Origin: Myotis daubentonii
Lineage: Eukaryota; Chordata; Mammalia; Chiroptera; Vespertilionidae
Reading direction: 5' to 3'
Length of the DNA: 64,000 nt
Assembly (NCBI RefSeq): GCF_963259705.1
Contig: NC_081841.1
Span: forward strand, 94,720,559 to 94,784,558
The position numbers were made by a program, and so were the translations under genes. Position 1 is the stretch's first letter. The number at the start of each line of letters is the position of its first letter. A model generated the notes under the pieces. The model had not been told where the DNA came from. It did no database searches and worked only from the letters and a program-made list of their open reading frames with translations. Shown piece after piece: positions 45,201 to 55,417 of this stretch.

Positions 45201-45707
45201 TCTTACCTAATAATAGACAAACATGTAAATTGACCGTACCTTCGCTATGCTAACCAGCCCATCAGGAGAGTGCAAACTAAGTAAACAAAGATGGTGGTTA
45301 ATTTGCATACGTAGTCTCCAAGCAGTGGAGCGATCCTGATGTCCCGGGGCTGGCAGATCAGCGAGGCCTCACAGCCCCAGCGGCTGGCAGAGCAGCAAGG
45401 CCTCTTGTCCCCAGAGGCCGGTGAAGCAGCGAGGCCTGACGTTTCCGGGGCCGGCGGGGCAGCGAGGCCTCACGGCTCCGGGGCCAGCAGAGCCGAGAGG
45501 CCTGACTTCTCCGGGGCGGGGGGACCAGCGAGGCCTCATGGCTACGGGGCCAGCGGAGCAGCGAGGCCTGACGATTCCGGGGCCGGCTCCGCCTGGAGCC
45601 CGGCCAGACCGAAGGCCTGGATCCTGGGTGCCGGAGTCAAACCAGTGCCAGCAGCCAGGGGAAAGGAAGGCCTATTGCACGAATCTCTTCGTGTAACAGA
45701 CCTCTAG
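45201..45707 (+). mobile_element. Helitron H6, non-autonomous
   Basis: Starts TCTTACCTAATAATAGAC right after CTAG of H5; ends gcacgaatctcttcgtgtaa and cagacctctag at 45707. Contains a 33-bp minisatellite (45358-45590). Confidence 0.9.
45358..45590 (+). repeat. 33-bp minisatellite, about seven units
   Basis: Units of the form gcagcgaggcctgacgtttc plus cggggccggcggg, 33 bp, varying at a few sites. Since 33 is divisible by three, all frames stay open, producing the illusory protein frames 45339-45707 and 45421-45696. Confidence 0.88.
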
Positions 45708-46210
45708 TCCTATCTAATAATAGACAAACATGGTAATTAACCGTACGTCTGACCTGCTTCCCATTGGCTAATCAGGGCGATATGCAAATTAACTGCCAAC
45801 CAAGATTGTGGTTCACTGCCAACAAAGATGGCGGTTAATTTGCATACATAGGCGCAATCATGGGAGGCGAAAGGGATCGGAAACCCAGGCGGCAGGCAAG
45901 AGCTGAGGGCCGGGCAATGGCGGCCCTGCCGGCAGCCTTTTCCCAGCCCCCAGCAGGTGATCGCCATTGGAAAGCCTGGCGGCAGGCGAGGCAACAACCC
46001 CAAGCCGGGGGTGCTTGCTGCCTGTGGCCTGAGATCGAAGTGTGGATGAGAGAGAGCGCCCGGCTGGCCTGATTCCCCGTGATCGCCATGGCCATCAGAG
46101 GGAGAGAGAGCCTGGACGCAGGCTAGCCGGCATCCCCGGATCCCCCAGGGGGCAGGGTGCCAGCTGGCCTGCTTCCCCATGATCGCCATGGCACCCCCGG
46201 CACCTCAGCA
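45708..46210 (+). mobile_element. Helitron H7, 3-prime end missing
   Basis: Starts TCCTATCTAATAATAGAC at the H6 CTAG. Shares the caaagatggcggttaatttg and ggcgcaat blocks with H8 and H10. No terminal hairpin is found; recognisable Helitron text fades near 46210. Confidence 0.8.
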
Positions 46211-46498
46211 GCTGAGATGCAAAGGTTGGGGTTGAAATGACTTTTCCCAACCACATCTGCAAATATCCTGGGGAAGGCATCACTGAAGAGTTCACAACAA
46301 CCGTCTCACTCGGCAAGGAAGAAAACAGTTGGCAACGGAAACAATCCCTTACATCAAAGTGAAGGTCCCTCTGAGTAAAAAAGAATATTTCCAAATTTAA
46401 GGAGGGAGCAGGCAAAAATAATAGGTTCTCATGACTTCCACTGAAGTTTGAGCATATGACAGAGTCAACACAAACAGACAAATTAAAACAGACAGTGG
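46211..46498. other. Unassigned segment after H7
   Basis: Non-Helitron composition, no domain or repeat recognised. It could be host DNA after a truncation or sequence picked up by H7. Confidence 0.35.
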
Positions 46499-46721
46499 GC
46501 CAAACCAGTTTGGCTCAATGGATAGAGCGTCGGCCTGCGGATTGAAGGGTCCCAGGTTCAATTGCAGTCAAGGGCATGTACCTTGGTTGCGGGCACATCC
46601 CCAGTAGCAGGTGTGCAGGAGGCAGCTGGTCGATGTTTCTCTCTCATCGATGTTTCTGACTCTCTATCCCTCTCCCTTCCTCTCTGTAAAGTATCAATAA
46701 AATATATTTTTTAAAAAATAA
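46499..46721 (+). mobile_element. VES-type SINE
   Basis: Sense copy from gccaaaccagtttggctcaa to aagtatcaataaaatatatt. Close to the consensus. Confidence 0.93.
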
Positions 46722-47290
46722 AGACAATGAACATTCAAATGACCTAAATCAACTGTCGCTGTTTGTCCCAATAGCAGCAATGCTTATGTGATAATATAGT
46801 TTATCAAACACAAAAAAAGTCACATGATAAGAGAGTTTTGGCTTCTAAAGTAAATTGAATATGTTCTTTAAAATTTCTCATGTCCTCCCCTCTGCCTATA
46901 ATTCTTAATTTTCCAATCAGAAAATTACCCCAGGTGATCCAGTAATATGTAGAACTCCAGTAACCTAACTTATTTAAAACAGACAAATATCCCAATCATT
47001 TTTAAAATATTTAAATTGATATTTTGGGGTTAAAAATTGTAGAAGATATTTAGATCCAAATATATTTTCTGAAGAGAAAATATTTCAGTTTTTGATTTTA
47101 AAACAATAAATATAAAAAAGTATGTAAGTGACACATTTTCCCAAGGAACTCTGAATTAGTACCTTTCCCTCTAACTTTCTTCAAATTAAGAGAATCTACG
47201 CCGTTCCCTATACTGCACAAGTTTTAATGAAAGAAAATAAGACTTTCTAAGAGCATCAAATACATGTTTTCTTATTTACAAACATATATA

Positions 47291-47292
<2 letters not shown>
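46722..47292. other. AT-rich DNA, no feature recognised
   Basis: No exon-like or repeat-like text beyond simple A/T richness. Confidence 0.4.
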
Positions 47293-47346
<54 letters not shown>

Positions 47347-47364
47347 CCGCCCCCCTCTCTCTCA
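47293..47364. repeat. (TC)n microsatellite with C-rich interruption
   Basis: Perfect TC to about 47344, then cccccgcccccc and more TC. Lies at the tail side of the next SINE. Confidence 0.95.
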
Positions 47365-47570
47365 AATATATTCTCACTGATTCAGAGAGGAAGGGAGAGG
47401 GAGAGAGATTGAAACATCAATGATGAGAGAGAATCATTGATCGGCTGCCTCCTACATGCCCTGTACTGGGGATCAAGCCCACAACCCTGGCATGTGGCCT
47501 GACCTGGAATCAAACTGTGACTTCCTGGTTCATAGGTCCATGCTAAACCACTGAGTCACACCGGCTGGGC
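47365..47570 (-). mobile_element. VES-type SINE
   Basis: Antisense; tail aaatatattctcactgattc at left, head gagtcacaccggctgggc at right. Confidence 0.92.
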
Positions 47571-48198
47571 TCAATTCTTATTTATAAATTCATTCCAAGG
47601 ACATGTACAGCTTGAAAAGCTTTGGAAGCAGTTTCAAAAAATCTAGCTTTTAAGTAACAAGAAAACAGTTATTGATGAAAGTTTAAATTAAAAGAAAAAA
47701 ATTGTTTTAATTTATTCAAGAGTGGGAACATCCTCCATGAAAATGTGTGCATTGACTGTGGATGGCTGGGTGGCCTTATCACACCTTAGGAATTCAAATG
47801 CTTTTTACAATGACAAGAAAGAGAGTTTCATCTCATTTCTCTCCCAGGGTAGATGTCTGTCAACAGAAGGTGGACATCAATAAAAGAAGGGGCTTGCACA
47901 ATCAATCCAGAAAGTCAGCAATCTATGAATAATCCAGAACCCAGTATTTATCTCCTCTGCCACACACCCTCCTTCCCAGCCAGTGAGCAAGATAATTACC
48001 CTCAAGTCAAGCTAAGTGCCTCCCAATCACAGTGGCCCAATGCTGACATACAAAGCATACAAATAATTCTCACTCTGGCATAAAAGTGACAACTTCTCTT
48101 GGAAGAAAAGCAGATACTGTAAATTTCTCAAAGTCTTCCTGAAACATTTTTTAAAGTAATTTTTACTTCTTTAGAAAAAATGCATACATGGCGCACCA
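47571..48198. other. No feature recognised
   Basis: Unique-looking DNA. The plus frame 47853-48083 has no domain. Confidence 0.4.
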
Positions 48199-48779
48199 TC
48201 AACACTAATAAAAGAGAAAAATGGTAATTGGCATACGAGCTACCCTTTTCATTGGCTAATCAGGGCTATATGCAAATTAACTGCCAACAAGATGGCGGTT
48301 AATTTGCATATGTAGGCACAATGCAGGGAGGCGAAAGGGAAGCAGGAAGAAGCCCCCTGCCACTGACAGTGATCGGAAACCCAGGGGGGAGCTAAGAGCT
48401 GGGGGGCAGGGCAAAGGCGGCCCTGGGGAGAATCAGGTGCCTTTGCCGCCCTGGCCAGTGATAGCAGGAAGTAGGGGTGGAGCCAGCGATGGGAGCTGGG
48501 CACGGTCGAAGCTGGCAGTCCCAGGAGCTAGGGGTCCCTTGCCTGGGCCTAAAGCGAAGCCCACGATCGCGGGGCTGCTGCAGCTGCGGGTCCCCGCTGC
48601 CCGGGCCGGACGCCTAGGCCAGAGGCGTCAGGCCTGGGCAAGGGGCCGATCCTGCGATTGGAGGGTGATGGGGGTCAACGGCTGAGGGCTCCCAGTATGT
48701 GAGAGGGGGCAGGCTGGGCTGAGGGACACTCCCCCGCCACACACACCCAGTGCACGAATTTCGTGCACCGGGCCCCTAG
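48199..48779 (+). mobile_element. Helitron H8, non-autonomous
   Basis: Starts TCAACACTAATAAAAGAG with atatgcaaattaactg; ends tgcacgaatttcgtgcaccg with a perfect hairpin and gggcccctag at 48779. Same subfamily as H7 and H10. Confidence 0.9.
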
Positions 48780-48862
48780 TCTGTAATAAAAGGCCCATTC
48801 TATAAAATTTTACCTGGTCCTACTCATATCTGCAATCATAACCATATTTACAGACAAATATA
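48780..48862 (+). mobile_element. Possible Helitron 5-prime stub
   Basis: tctgtaataaaaggcccatt right after the H8 CTAG resembles a Helitron start, but typical text does not follow and H9 begins 83 bp later. Confidence 0.4.
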
Positions 48863-49533
48863 TCTATACTAATTAAAGAGTAATATGCTAATTAGATTGG
48901 GAGACTTTCCAGGAGACCTTCCAGATGTTCTTCTGGACAAAGCCATGTTGGCGGGCTGAGGTAGAGGAGGTTAGAGGCCAAGAGGTAGGGCAGTTGTGAT
49001 CAGGCTTGTGGGGGGCGGGGCCGTTGGGGGTAAGCAGACCAGCAGGGGGGCCAGTTGGGGGCAAGCAGGCCATCAGTGGAGGTCAGTTGGAGCTGATCAG
49101 GGCATCGGGGGTGGGGGTGGGGGTGGGAGCAGTTTGGAGTGAGCAGGCCAGCAGGGGGAAAGTTTGGGATGAGCAGACCAGTGGGGAGGGAAGGTAGGGG
49201 CAAGCAGGCCAGCAGGTGTGGCAGTTTGGGGTGTTCAGGCTGGCAGGGGGCATTTGGAGGCAAGCAGGCCGGCAGCGGGCGGGGGGCGGGGGCGACCAGT
49301 TGGGGGCGAGCAGGCCTGCAGGCAGAGTGGTTAGAGGCGAGCAGGCACGCAGGTGAGCGGTTAGGAGCCAGGAGTCCCGGATTGCGAGAGGGATGTCCAA
49401 CTGCCGGTTTAGGCCCAATCCCTGTGAACTGACAGTAGGACATCCTTTGAGGGGTCCCAAATTGGAGAGGGTGCAGGTCAGGCTGAGGAACACACCCTCC
49501 CCCATGTACGAATTTCGTGCACCGGGCCACTAG
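48863..49533 (+). mobile_element. Helitron H9, non-autonomous
   Basis: Starts TCTATACTAATTAAAGAG with taatatgctaattag; ends tacgaatttcgtgcaccggg and ccactag at 49533. Its last 200 bp resemble the end of H1 (ggtgagcggttaggagcca), so both belong to one subfamily. Middle part is a degenerate minisatellite. Confidence 0.92.
48990..49350 (+). repeat. Degenerate 30-45 bp tandem repeats in H9
   Basis: About nine units built on gcaagcaggccagcaggggg and agttgggg, with a (gggggt)n expansion near 49108-49130. Confidence 0.75.
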
Positions 49534-49538
49534 TTTAA

Positions 49539-49743
49539 TCTAATAATAGACAAACATGGTAATTGGCCGTACCTTTGCTATGCTTCCCATTGGCTAATCT
49601 GGGCAATATGCAAGTTAACTTCCAACAAAGATGGCGGTTAATTTACATACGTAGGCGCAATGCCAGGAGTCGAAAGGAGAAGGACGGAAGAAGCCACCTG
49701 CCACTGACGGTGATCGGAAACCCAGGCGACAAGCAAGAGCCGG
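49539..49743 (+). mobile_element. Helitron H10, 5-prime part
   Basis: Starts TCTAATAATAGACAAACATG six bases after H9; includes caaagatggcggttaattta and ggcgcaatgcc. No 3-prime end before it meets oppositely oriented Helitron text. Confidence 0.8.
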
Positions 49744-49873
49744 GTTGGCTATGGGAGTGCACCGACCACAAAGGGGCAGCTTCTGCATTGTCCCCTGGTC
49801 GTCAGTGTGTGTCATAGCGACTGGTCATTCCAGTGGTTATGGCATTCTGGTCGCTTAGGCTTTTATACATATA
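49744..49873 (-). mobile_element. Helitron 5-prime part, minus strand
   Basis: On the minus strand this starts tatatgtataaaagcctaag and includes the cactgacgaccaggggac block of HeliBat 5-prime regions. It directly follows, in the minus direction, the CTAG of H11. Confidence 0.75.
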
Positions 49874-50261
49874 CTAGTAGCCCGGTGCCCCAAAATTTGT
49901 GCACTCAGGGGTTCCCTCAGTTACTAAACGTTTATTGGCACAACACTGACCACAGTGGTGGTGGTCTTGTCAGAATGTGTTCTATTATGCAGATGAAAAT
50001 CTATTTAAACAGATTTGATGTAGATATTTTCAAAGATGGAAGAATTGTCTCTGTCAACTATTTTAGTTGATTCATATCTTCACTAATTGTCATCATTGCT
50101 AAGTTTTCAGTCCCCAAGTGGATTGCTGGATATAATAGGTCATGCATCCTTGAAGCCCGCCATGTTCCACGCCACCCCCTGGTGGTCAGCGTGCATTATA
50201 GCGAGTGGTCTAACTCCCGGTCAAGGGGACAATTTGAATATTATGCTTTTATTATATAGGA
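49874..50261 (-). mobile_element. Helitron H11, minus strand
   Basis: Antisense terminus ctagtagcccggtgcccc and aaaatttgtgcac at the left, antisense start gcttttattatatagga at the right (TC at 50261-50260). 388 bp, no coding content. Confidence 0.88.
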
Positions 50262-50597
50262 CATCTTCAAATACTCTTTTATTCCAAATTTCCAATGGTC
50301 TGACATATTTTGTATAATGTATTTTTTTTATTTATTGCTTAAAGTATTACAAAGGGTATTACATATGTGTCCATTTTTCCCCCCGCCCTAGACAGTCCCC
50401 TAGCTTCCCCTATCCCCCAGTGTCTTATGTCCATTGGTTATGCTTATATGCATGCATGCAAGTCCTTTTGTAGATCTCTTACCCCCCTACCTCCTGCCCC
50501 CCAACCCTCCCCGGCCTTCCCGCTGCAGTTTGCCAATCTGTTTGAGGCAGCTCTGCCTCTGTATCTATTATTGTTCAAAAGTTTGTAATGGTCTCCA

Positions 50598-53500
50598 TTA
50601 TCCATGAATGAGTGAGATCATGTGGTATTTTTCCTTCATTGACTGGCTTATTTCACTTAGCATAATGCTCTCCAGTTCCATCCATGACGCTGCAAATGGT
50701 AAGAGTTCCTTCCTTTTTAGAGCAGCATAGTATTCCATTGTGTAGATGTACCACAGTTTTCTAATCCATTCATCTACTGATGGGCACTTAGGCTGTTTCC
50801 AGATCTTAGCTATGGTGAATTGTGCTGCTATGAACATAGGGGTGCACATATCCTTTCTGATTGGTGTTTCTGGTTTCTTGGGATATATTCCTAGAAGTGG
50901 GATCACAGGGTCAAATTGGAGTTCCATTTTCAGTTTTTTAAGGAAACTCCATACTGTCTTCCATAGTGGCTGCACCAGTCTGCATTCCCACCAGAAGTGC
51001 TTGAGTGCTCCTTTTTCTCCACATCCTCTCCAGCACTTGTCATTTGTTGATTTGTTGATGATAGCCAGTCTGACAGGTGTGAGATGGTACCTCATTGTTG
51101 TTTTGATTTGCATCTCTCGGATGATTAGTGACTTTGAGCATGTTTTCATATGTCTCTTGGCTTTCTGAATGTCCTCTTTTGAAAGGTGTCTATTCAGGTC
51201 CTTTGCCCATTTTTTGATTGGATTGTTTATCTTTCTTTTGTTAAGTTGTATGAGTTCCCTCTAAATTTTGGAGATTAGGCCCTTATCAGATATGTCATTG
51301 GCAAATATGTTTTCCCACACAGTGGGTTTTCTCATTGTTTTGTTGATGGTTTCTTTTGCTGTGCAGAAGCTTTTTATTTTGATGTAGTCCCATTTGTTCA
51401 TTTTCTCTTTCGTTTCAAGTGCCCTAGGAGCTGTATCTGTGAAGAAATTGCTTCGGCGTATGTCTGAGATTTTGTTGCCTTTGGATTCTTCTAGAATTTT
51501 TATGGTTTCCTGTCATACATTTAAGTCCTTTATCCATTTTGAGTTTATTTTTGTGTATGGTGTAAGTTGGTGGTCTAGTTTCATTTTCTTGCATATATCT
51601 GTCCAATTTTCCCAACACCATTTATTGAAGAGACTATCTTGGCTCCATTGTATGTTCTTACCTCCTTTGTCAAATATTAATTGAGCATATTGGTTCCGGC
51701 CGATTTCTGGGCTCTCTATTCTATTCCATTGATCTATATGCCTATTCTTGTGCCAGTACCAGGCAGTTTTGAGAACAGTGGCTTTGTAATACAACTTGAT
51801 ATCTGGTATTGAGATCCCATCTACTTTGTTCTTTTTCAGGATTGCTGCAGCTATTCGGGGTCTTTTTTTATTCCAGATGAATTTTTGGAGAGTTCGTTCT
51901 AGATCTGTGAAGTATGCCGTTGGTATTTTAATGGGAAGTGCGTTGAATTTATAGATTGCTTTGGGTAGTATGGACATTTTAATGATGTTGATTCTACCAA
52001 TCCATGAACACGGTATGTTCTTCCATCTGTTTATGTCTTCCTCTATATCTTTTTTCAACGTCCTGTAGTTTTCTGAGTAGAGGTCTTTTACCTCTTTAGT
52101 TAAGTTTATTCCTAGGTAGCTTAATTTTTTTGGTGCGATGGTAAATGGGATTGTTTTTATAATCTCTCTTTCTGAAAGTTCACTATTGGTGTATAGAAAT
52201 ACCTCAGATTTCTTGGGGTTAATTTTGTATCCTGCTACATTGCCAAATCCATGTATTAAGTCTAGTAGCTTTTTGATGGAGTCTCTAGGGTTTTGTATGT
52301 ATAAGATCATGTCGTCTGCAAATAAGGACAGTTTTACTTCCTCTTTTCCTATTTGGAGGCCTGTTATTTCTTCTTCTTGCCGAATTGCAATGGCTAACAC
52401 TTCCAGTACTATGTTGAACAGGAGTGGTGAGAGGGGGCATCCCTGCCTTGTTCCTGTTCTTAGGGGAAATGGTGTTAGTTTTTGTCCATTGAGTATGATG
52501 TTTGCTGTGGGCCTGTCATATATGGCTTTTATTATGTTGAGGTATGATCCTTCTACTCCCGCCTTACTGAGAGTTTTTATAAAAAATGGGTGTTGAATTT
52601 TGTCAAATGCTTTTTCTGCATCAATTGATATGACCATGTGGTTTTTTTCTTTCAATTTGTTTATGTGATGTATCACATTTATTGATTTGCGGATATTGTA
52701 CCATCCTTGCATCCCTGGGATAAATCTTACTTGGTCATGGTGTATGATCTTTCTGATGTACTGCTGGATCCGATTTGCTAAGATTTTGTTGAGGATTTTG
52801 GCATCTATGTTCATGAGGGATATTGGCCTGTAATTCTCTTTCATTGTGTTGTCTTTACCTGGTTTTGGTATTAGGGTGATGTTGGCTTCATAGAATAAGC
52901 TTGGAAGTGTTCCTTCCTCTTGAATTTTTTGTAGTAGTCTGAGGAGGATAGGTTTTAGTTCTTCCTTGAATGTTTGGTAAAACTCCCCTGTGAAGCCGTC
53001 TGGTCCTGGGCTTTTGTTTGATGGAAGCTTTTTGATGACTGCTTCAATTTCTTCTGTAGTTATTGGCCTGTTGAGATTTTTAGATTCTTCCTGATTGAGT
53101 TTTGGAATGTTGTATTTTTCTAGGAATTTGTCCATTTCCTCCATGTTGTCTAGCTTGTTGGAGTAGAGCTGTCCGTAGTATTTTTTAACAATCATTTGTA
53201 TTTCTGTGGGGTCTGTTGTTATTTCGCCTCTATCGTTTCTGATTTTGTTTATTTGGGTCCTCTCTCTTTGCTTCTTGGTGAGTCTGGCTAGAGGTTTGTC
53301 CTTTCAGAGAACCAGCTCTTGGTTTCATTGATTTTCTGTATTGTTTTTTTTGGTCTCTATGTCATTTATTTCTGCTCCAATCTTTATTATCTCCTTCCTT
53401 CTGCTCACTCTGGGGTTTTCTTGTTGCTCTCTTTCTAATTCTTTGAGTTGTAGATTTAGATGATTTACTTCCATTTTTTCTCGTTTTTTTGAGATAGGCC

Positions 53501-54401
53501 TGTAGAGCTATAAACTTCCCTCTCAGGACTGCTTTCATTGCGTCCCATAGGTTTTGAATTGTTGTGTTTTCATTGTCATTAGTTTCCAGGATGTTTTTAA
53601 TTTCTTCTTTGTTCTCATTGGTAACCCAATCAATATTTAATAGCATGCTATTCCGCTTCCAGGTGTTTGAGTATTTTGGGTTGTTTTTATTGTAGTTTAT
53701 TTCTAATATTATGCCATTGTGGCCTGCGAAGACACTTTTTATGATTTCAATCTTCTTGAATTTGGGGATACTTTGCTTGGGACCCAATATATGGTCTATT
53801 TTTGAATATGTGTTATGAGCACTTGAGTAGAATGTATATTCCGTGGCATTGGGGTGTAGTGTTCTGAAGATGTCTATTAAGTCCATCTGATCTAGTGAGT
53901 CATTTAGGATTGCTGTATCTTTGCTGATTGTTTGTCCAGAGGACTTATCCAGTGCTGTCAGTGGTGTATTAAAGTCCCCTACTATGATTGTATTGTTGTC
54001 GATCTCTCCTTTGATATCTTCCAGGAGTTTTTTTATGAATTTGGGTGCTCCTGCATTGGGTGCATATATGTTTACCAGGGTTATATCTTCTTGTTGTATT
54101 GATCCCTTTAGTATTATGAAGTGGCCTTATCTCTTGTTATGGCCTTCATTTTGAGGCCTATTTTGTCCGATATAAGTATTGCTACCCCAGCTTTCTTTTC
54201 CTTTCCATTTGCCTGAAAAATATTTTTCCATCCTTTCACTTTCAGTCCATGTGAGTCCCTTCTAATGAGGTGGGTTTCTTGTAGACAGCAGATGTATGGG
54301 TCATGTTTTTTTATCCATTCAGCCACTCGATGTCTTTTGGTTGGAGCATTTAGTCCATTTACGTTTAAAGTTATTATTGAAGGGTATTTGTTTGTAGCCA
54401 T
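50598..54401 (-). pseudogene. L1-E ORF2, broken
   Basis: EN/RT protein remnant. Start MATNKY at 54401 with LQETH; EN end 53362-53886; RT and thumb open from 53195 to 51513 (560 codons) with [24 protein letters not shown] and catalytic FADD; C-terminal cysteine cluster in 50598-51149, where the second Cys/His part reads KHFWWEC, so one His/Cys spacing residue has changed. Breaks: a loss of 4-5 bases near 54127, a 12-13-base loss near 53299 and a stop near 51513 among others. Confidence 0.92.
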
Positions 54402-54448
54402 TTCTTTTTGTGTGGCTGTTTTCTTTCTGAGCTTTTTATTTCTTATTT

Positions 54449-55417
54449 TTATACCAGTCCCTTTAGCATTCCTTGCATTGCTGGCTTGGTGGTGATAAAC
54501 TCCCTTAGCCTTTTTTCGTCTGTGAAGCTTCTTATTTCCCCTTCAAGTTTGAATGATAGCCTTGCTGGATAGAGTATTCTTGGATTCAGTCCTTTGCTTT
54601 GCATCACTTTGTAAATTTCTGTCCATTCTTTTCTGGCCTGATGTGTTTCTGTTGAGAAATCATTTGACAATCTAATGGGAGATCCCTTGTATGTAACTTT
54701 CTGTCTCTCTCTTGCAGCCTGTAAGATTCTCTCTTTGTCCTGAACATTTGCCATGGTGATTATGATGTGTCTTGGTGTGGGTCTTTTCGGGTTCACCTTG
54801 TTTGGGACTCTCTGGGCTTGTGTGACTTTTTTCTTCCCCACCTCAGGGAAGTTTTCTGATATTATTTCTTCTAATAGGTTTTCTAATCCTTGTTCATCTT
54901 TCTGTTGTTCTGGTACCTCTATTATTTGTATGTTGTTTCGTTTCATGTTGTCCCAAGTCTACCTTAGGCTCTCCTCCTGTCTTTTAATTTTTTTCTCCAA
55001 TTGCAGTACAATTTGGGTGTGTTTTGCTTCCTTGTCTTCTAATTCACTAATTCGGTCCTCCGCTTCTCCTAGTCTACTGTTTATACTTCCAGTGGTGTTT
55101 TTCATTGCAGCTGTATCACTCTTCATTTCTTCTTGGGTCTTACTTAAGTTGTTGATTTTGTCATCTGTTTCTTCTAGCTTCTTCCATATGTTATTGTTTT
55201 TTTCATCTGTTTCTTCTTGCTTCTTGCGGAGGTTGTCGATTTTTTCCTCCATCCAGTTTATGCACTCTAGGACCCTTATTCTGAATTCTTTTTCTGTCAT
55301 GTTGCATGCCTCTGCATTACTTAGCTGCTTTTCTGGAGAGTCCTCCATCTCTTTCCTTTGGGGGTTTCTTTGTCTACCCATGTTTGATCTCACTGACATA
55401 TCTAGATGTTGAGTCAT
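54449..55417 (-). pseudogene. L1-E ORF1, one nonsense codon
   Basis: 323 codons in one register, interrupted by a single TAG at about 54959 (plus strand aagtctacctta against aagctccctta in B2). N-terminus MSVRSNMGRQR type, coiled coil with two 14-residue units (about 55150-55233), RRM NIQIIEVPE, C-terminal domain complete. Without that stop it would equal L1-B2 ORF1 in layout but be shorter by one unit plus small changes. Confidence 0.9.

Noticed and set aside
45339..45707. 122-codon plus-strand Gly/Ala/Arg-rich frame
   Set aside because: Produced by a 33-bp minisatellite in Helitron H6, open because 33 is divisible by three.
47293..47364. CRISPR-like or regulatory repeat
   Set aside because: Plain TC microsatellite without spacers.
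49000..49530. 176-codon minus-strand Pro/Leu-rich frame
   Set aside because: Antisense of the degenerate tandem repeats in Helitron H9.
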